From positions 1-10,083 of the forward strand of contig JAGBGB010000084.1 in assembly GCA_017936205.1 (NCBI GenBank): a DNA stretch of 10,083 nt, written 5' to 3'. The notes under the pieces are model-generated. The model saw only the letters and a program-made list of their open reading frames with translations. It made no database searches and was not told the DNA's origin. Of the stretch, positions 6,769 through 10,083 are shown in pieces. The position numbers and the translations under genes are program-made. The first letter of the stretch is position 1. The number at the start of each line of letters is the position of its first letter. This stretch comes from Oscillospiraceae bacterium. GTDB taxonomy: Bacteria; Bacillota; Clostridia; Oscillospirales; Oscillospiraceae.

Positions 6769-6941
6769 GTAGGGGCGATGCTGTGTTTGGGCAGCCGTCG
6801 GCGAGGAACGAGCCTTACGGATGCGGCATGCCCCTTGCGGGTACATCGCCCGTGGCAGTCTGATTCGGAACTAACTACGGTTGTATGTAAATCGGTTGCA
6901 GATTGCGACCCCTTCGGGCGATGACACAGCATCGCCCCTAC
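6769..6941 (+). repeat. paired REP module B2 with a 57-bp insertion in one loop, downstream of RAYT-B
   Basis: This copy aligns with 6106-6221 over all 116 positions with 8 substitutions. The only length change is a 57-bp insertion at 6787-6843, placed exactly between loop CTGTGT (6781-6786) and right stem CATCGCCC (6844-6851). The inverted unit at 6916-6941 has a perfect stem: GGGCGATG, loop ACACAG, CATCGCCC, CTAC. The module ends 13 nt before the fchA ribosome site and lies in the region expected to hold the fchA leader. Confidence 0.85.
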
Positions 6942-6967
6942 AAAAACTAAGATTGGAGAATACCATT

Positions 6968-7588
6968 ATGGATATGACAACAAAATCCTGCCGTGAATTT
7001 GTTACGGTGTTGGCTTCTAACGAACCCGCTCCCGGTGGCGGCGGTGCTGCTGCTCTGGTTGGTGCTCTGGGCACTGCTCTGGGCAACATGGTGGGCTCCC
7101 TCACCGTGGGCAAGAAGAAGTATGCCGATGTTGAGGCTGAGATCATTGCTCTGAAGGAAAAGTGCGATGCACTGCAGACCGAGCTTTTGGATCAGGTTCC
7201 TGCAGATGCAGAAGGCTTCATCCCCCTGGCAAAGGCCTACGGCATTCCCAAGGATGATCCCAACCGTGACACCATTATGGAAGATGCAACCATCATTGCC
7301 TGCAAGGTTCCTGTTCACATTATGGAGCTGTGCTGCGAGGCTCTGGATGCTATCGCTGTTTTTGCCGCTAAGGGCAGCCGTCTGGCTGTTTCCGATGCCG
7401 GCTGCGGTGCTGTCATCGTTAAGTCTGCTATGCAGGCTGCTTCCCTCAATGTGTTCATCAACACCAAGACTCTGAAGAACCGTCAGGTTGCAGAAGAGCT
7501 CAACGCAAAGTGCCTTGCCATGTTGGACAAGTACGGCAAGCTGGCTGACGAGATCTTTAACACCGTCAAGGCCGGCTTCGGTGTTTGA
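6968..7588 (+). CDS. fchA: methenyl-THF cyclohydrolase / formimino-THF cyclodeaminase family protein
   Basis: This 206-aa protein is a free-standing FTCD C-terminal-type domain (cyclodeaminase/cyclohydrolase). In formate-folate operons such proteins interconvert 10-formyl-THF and 5,10-methenyl-THF. The glycine-rich folate site APGGGGAAALVGALGTALG (21-39) is present, as are SDAGCGAVIVKSAMQAASLN and the following VFIN-TKTLKN block near the C-terminal third. ATG 6968 is chosen because GGAGA (6955-6959) lies 8 nt upstream; the reading frame is open further up but would run through the REP hairpin. A 40-nt gap to folD indicates one transcript. No histidine-degradation genes are present, so a cyclohydrolase role in C1 flow fits better than histidine breakdown. 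The FolD next door lacks cyclohydrolase residues, which strengthens this. Confidence 0.88.
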   Translation: MDMTTKSCREFVTVLASNEPAPGGGGAAALVGALGTALGNMVGSLTVGKKKYADVEAEIIALKEKCDALQTELLDQVPADAEGFIPLAKAYGIPKDDPNRDTIMEDATIIACKVPVHIMELCCEALDAIAVFAAKGSRLAVSDAGCGAVIVKSAMQAASLNVFINTKTLKNRQVAEELNAKCLAMLDKYGKLADEIFNTVKAGFGV

Positions 7589-7628
7589 TCGAAGCACTTC
7601 ACTTTTCATATTATAAGGAGATATCATT

Positions 7629-8501
7629 ATGGCTAAGAGATTACTGGGTAAGGAAGTCAACGAGGCTCTGGTAGCCGATCTGCAGGCTCGCAGTGCGGCT
7701 CTGAAGGAGAAGGGCATTGCCGCAACTCTGGGTATCATCCGTCTGGGCGAGAACCCCTCCGACCTAAGCTACGAGAAGGGTGCTACCAAGCGTGCTGAGG
7801 AAGTGGGCGTTGCTGTTAAGAACTTCGTCCTCCCTGAGACCGCTACCAAGGAAGAGGTTCTGGCTGTGATCGATGAGGTCAATGCGGATGCTTCCATCCA
7901 TGGCGTTCTTATGTTCCGCCCCCTGCCCAAGCACCTGAAGGCTGATCAGGACGAGATCTGCAACCGTCTGGATCCCAAGAAGGATGTGGACTCCATGACC
8001 CATATGTCCAATGCCGGCGTTTTCGAGGGTCAGAAGCTGGGCTTCGCTCCCTGCACCCCCGCAGCCTGCATGGAGATTTTAGATCATTACAATATCGACT
8101 GCACCGGTAAGAAGGCTGTTGTCATTGGCAGAAGCCTTGTGGTTGGTAAGCCTGCAGCTATGATGCTTATGGGCAAGAATGCCACCGTTACCGTTTGCCA
8201 TACCAGAACTGTAGATACCGCTGCCATCTGCCGTGATGCTGATATCATCATTTCCGCAGCTGGTGTTCTGGGCTCCCTGACCAAGGACTTTGTCCGTCCC
8301 GGACAGATTGTTATCGATGTTTCCATGAACTGGAACCCTGAGAAGATCACCTCCAAGGGCAAGGGCGGCATGAGCGGTGACGCCATCTTTGACGAGGTCG
8401 AGCCTATTGTTGCGGCGATCACCCCCGTTCCCGGCGGTGTTGGAGCTGTTACCACCTCCGTGCTTATGAAGCATGTGATCGAATCCGCCGAGCGTGGCTG
8501 A
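7629..8501 (+). CDS. folD: FolD-family methylene-THF dehydrogenase, predicted to lack cyclohydrolase activity
   Basis: This 290-aa cytosolic protein has the full FolD fold: a folate-binding N-terminal domain, Rossmann segment VVIGRSLVVGKP (164-175), CHTRT (190-194) and ITPVPGGVG (264-272). Y48 and D121 (in KKDVDSMT) match the conserved folate-site Tyr and Asp. The catalytic lysine of bifunctional FolD (K54 in E. coli, K56 in human) aligns with A52 in SYEKGATKRAEE. The conserved glutamine (Q98/Q100) aligns with F96 in GVLMFRPLP. The usual PGGVGP-M-T ending reads PGGVGAVT. The same two positions are changed in the monofunctional yeast MTD1 enzyme. I infer dehydrogenase-only activity, with FchA doing the cyclohydrolase step. 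The retained R168 after the glycine motif suggests NADP, but this is not certain. AAGGAG (7615-7620) fixes the start. Confidence 0.93.
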   Translation: MAKRLLGKEVNEALVADLQARSAALKEKGIAATLGIIRLGENPSDLSYEKGATKRAEEVGVAVKNFVLPETATKEEVLAVIDEVNADASIHGVLMFRPLPKHLKADQDEICNRLDPKKDVDSMTHMSNAGVFEGQKLGFAPCTPAACMEILDHYNIDCTGKKAVVIGRSLVVGKPAAMMLMGKNATVTVCHTRTVDTAAICRDADIIISAAGVLGSLTKDFVRPGQIVIDVSMNWNPEKITSKGKGGMSGDAIFDEVEPIVAAITPVPGGVGAVTTSVLMKHVIESAERG

Positions 8502-8529
8502 TTTTTTAAGGAAAAGAAAGATGGAAATG

Positions 8530-8565
8530 CCGATGAATCAAGGGAATTTTCCGTTGATTCATCGG
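8530..8565 (+). other. long hairpin between folD and the DUF1576 gene
   Basis: CCGATGAATCAA pairs with TTGATTCATCGG (12 bp perfect) around a 12-nt loop that contains a further GGAA/TTCC match. There is no T-run downstream, so it is not a standard terminator. It lies in the 85-nt gap between folD and the next gene, ending 6-7 nt before the GAGGAGA ribosome site. It could be an mRNA processing or stability element setting different expression of the membrane protein, or an operator. Confidence 0.5.
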
Positions 8566-8586
8566 GTGTAAGAGGAGAGAATTTAC

Positions 8587-9909
8587 ATGAAGCGTTTGTC
8601 CCAATGCCCCAAGCATGACTTTATTCGTTATTTCTTCGCACTGATCACCCTTGCCATGTTTGTGGCAGCAGTTCTGTGTCCTGATCGGGCAGAGATGTTC
8701 ACAGGACTTAAGAATCTGATTTGGAACACCGCTAAGGTTCCTACCAATGCCTTCGCAAACGGCGGCTATGCAGGCGCCTTCCTCAGTGGTGCACTGGTGT
8801 GCCTGGCTTGCACCTTGCTGTACTGCCTCCCCGGTGCCAAGGCTGCAGCCCCTTCTGTACTGGGCTTCCTGCTGACCATGGGCTTCACCTTCTGGGGGAT
8901 AAGCATTCTCAATATGTGGTTCGGTATTCTGGGTGTTCTCCTGTATTGCCTTGTAAAGAAGGAAGCTCCCGGCAAGCAAGCCAATGCCATGCTCTTTAGC
9001 ACTTCCCTGTCCCCTCTGTATGCAGAGCTGCTTCTGCGGTATCCTGCTGCAGAGTTCCGTGGCTTTAGCTGGGAAGGTCTTGCGTATGCAGTGGTAGTCG
9101 GTTTGGTGGTAGGCTTCCTGCTTCCTGCCAGCCTGTCCCATTCCCCCAAGACCCACAAGGGCTACAGTCTCTATTCTGCAGCCATGACTGTGGGCATGAT
9201 CTCCTTCTTCCTGCGGGCTGTTCTGTATAAGCTCCCCGGTGTGGCGCTGCCTGCGGCTCCCGGCGGTATGGAGATCGCCTCTTGGAATGTGGTAAATATT
9301 TTCTCTATTGTGCTTTTTGCCCTGTGTGTAGCAATTGCCATTGCTATGGGCTGCAAGCCCAAGGACTATTGGAGGCTTATGAAGCACTCCGGACATGGAG
9401 TAGATTTCATTGATGCCTTCGGCAATGGCTCCTTCCTGATGAATGTCGGCATCTATGGCTTGTTTATTGTTGCATATTACAACCTGATCGGTGCAAACTT
9501 CAATGCCGTGACCCTGGGCTGTATCTTCTGTATGCTGGCAGGCTGCTGCTCCGGCTCTCATCCTCGGAATGTGTGGCCCTGCATGGTAGGCTATGCCATT
9601 ATGTCCTTCGGCATGAAGGCTCTGATCGGTGCAGATTATGCCCTGACCATCAATGCACAGGCAATCGTCATCGGTCTGTGCTTCTGCTCGGCTCTGTCTC
9701 CCATTGCAGGCTCCTACGGCTGGTTCTGGGGTGTGGTCGCTTCTATGCTCCACTATTGCATCGTTACCTGCGTCCCCGACCTCCACGGTGGTTACCTGCT
9801 GTACAACGGCGGCTTCACTGCCTGCCTTGTCTGCGTGACATTTATCCCCGTGCTGGAGCACTTCTGCAAGACCAAGGAGCAGCGCTTGGCTGCCAAGGAA
9901 AGCAAATAA
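8587..9909 (+). CDS. DUF1576 multi-pass membrane protein
   Basis: This 440-aa integral membrane protein has roughly ten to thirteen hydrophobic segments, for example near residues 13-31, 61-81, 90-108, 111-123, 164-182, 197-214, 235-255, 283-301, 304-321, 329-345, 358-372, 377-396 and 409-424. The overall pattern matches DUF1576. Two halves look related: NGGYAGAFLSG followed by a GFLLTMGFTFWG segment (58-104), and GNGSFLMNVGIYG followed by a CIFCMLAGCCSG segment (279-323). Such a duplication is typical of transporters. The function of the family is unknown to me. It starts 85 nt after folD with a GAGGAGA ribosome site (about 8572-8578), so it may be co-transcribed with fchA-folD. Transport of a C1-related or folate-related solute is speculation from position only. 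It is rich in cysteine within membrane segments. Confidence 0.82.
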   Translation: MKRLSQCPKHDFIRYFFALITLAMFVAAVLCPDRAEMFTGLKNLIWNTAKVPTNAFANGGYAGAFLSGALVCLACTLLYCLPGAKAAAPSVLGFLLTMGFTFWGISILNMWFGILGVLLYCLVKKEAPGKQANAMLFSTSLSPLYAELLLRYPAAEFRGFSWEGLAYAVVVGLVVGFLLPASLSHSPKTHKGYSLYSAAMTVGMISFFLRAVLYKLPGVALPAAPGGMEIASWNVVNIFSIVLFALCVAIAIAMGCKPKDYWRLMKHSGHGVDFIDAFGNGSFLMNVGIYGLFIVAYYNLIGANFNAVTLGCIFCMLAGCCSGSHPRNVWPCMVGYAIMSFGMKALIGADYALTINAQAIVIGLCFCSALSPIAGSYGWFWGVVASMLHYCIVTCVPDLHGGYLLYNGGFTACLVCVTFIPVLEHFCKTKEQRLAAKESK

Positions 9910-9946
9910 GATATCGGATAGGAAAGTATTTTATACTGAGTTTCTT

Positions 9947-10072
9947 TAGAAAGTAGACATTTTTAATGGCTACTTTCTATAGCCCGAAAGGGCGTAGAAA
10001 CTCGTACAAGACGCCTTATGTGCCCAGCAGGGCACATAAGGTCCAATTAAAAGTGTCCACTTTTAATTGGAC
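9947..10072. repeat. array of perfect hairpins, possible mobile-element end
   Basis: The 174 bases after the DUF1576 gene hold no supported ORF. They contain, in order: a 10-bp inverted repeat (TAGAAAGTAG at 9947-9956 with CTACTTTCTA at 9970-9979); GCCC-GAAA-GGGC (9982-9993); a 12-bp perfect stem CCTTATGTGCCC/GGGCACATAAGG with loop AGCA (10014-10041); and a 14-bp perfect stem GTCCAATTAAAAGT/ACTTTTAATTGGAC with loop GTCC (10041-10072). No T-run follows, so this is not one simple terminator. The dense perfect pairing resembles the end of an insertion sequence or a MITE-like unit continuing beyond the window. Identity unknown. Confidence 0.6.
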
Positions 10073-10083
10073 AGTAGTATTAG

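Noticed and set aside
6104..6967. A CRISPR array, suggested by the repeated hairpins around RAYT-B
   Set aside because: There are only two copies of a 116-bp module separated by a gene, with no regular short repeat-spacer pattern and no cas genes.
8506..9861. A 451-codon open frame on the - strand across the DUF1576 gene
   Set aside because: It is a shadow of the membrane protein; its composition is very rich in H, Q, G and C and shows no domain pattern.

Overview
This window most likely comes from the chromosome of an anaerobic Clostridia bacterium, probably an Oscillospiraceae/Ruminococcaceae-type gut or rumen species. The reasons are AGGAGG-type ribosome sites, a moderate GC content of about 50-55 % by eye, a sigma-A consensus promoter, and the set of families present (RACo-like, DUF3786, DUF6440, DUF1576, a formate-folate operon). 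Every supported gene lies on the + strand.

Layout. 1-1640: 3' part of a RACo-type corrinoid-protein reactivating ATPase (the N-terminus lies outside the window). 1712-2191: an unrecognised 159-aa protein. 2269-3094: a RAYT transposase gene (RAYT-A) with REP-like hairpins on both sides. 3188-3784: a DUF3786 protein. 3839-3917: two tandem sigma-A promoters. 3949-5760: fhs, followed by an intrinsic terminator at 5824-5858. 5912-6103: a 63-aa DUF6440 protein. 6106-6941: a second, different RAYT (RAYT-B) between two directly repeated paired-REP modules. 6968-7588: fchA. 7629-8501: folD. 8587-9909: a DUF1576 multi-pass membrane protein. 9947-10072: a dense set of perfect hairpins, possibly the edge of a mobile element.

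How the genes fit together. Fhs, FchA and FolD carry formate to 10-formyl-THF, 5,10-methenyl-THF and 5,10-methylene-THF. The FolD lacks the lysine and glutamine needed for cyclohydrolase activity, so FchA is the likely dedicated cyclohydrolase and FolD a monofunctional dehydrogenase. The Fhs is of the long, eukaryote-like type and departs from otherwise near-invariant residues in its glycine-rich signature. The upstream RACo-like and DUF3786 genes suggest that corrinoid methyl chemistry (methionine synthase or another corrinoid methyltransferase) is coupled to this folate C1 supply; that link is inference.

The most striking structure is the pair of RAYT/REP systems inside the C1 locus. Both REP families share one architecture (GTAG, 8-bp stem, 6-nt loop) but have unrelated stem sequences, and each surrounds its own RAYT. 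One REP copy of the second family carries a 57-bp insertion exactly at its loop.
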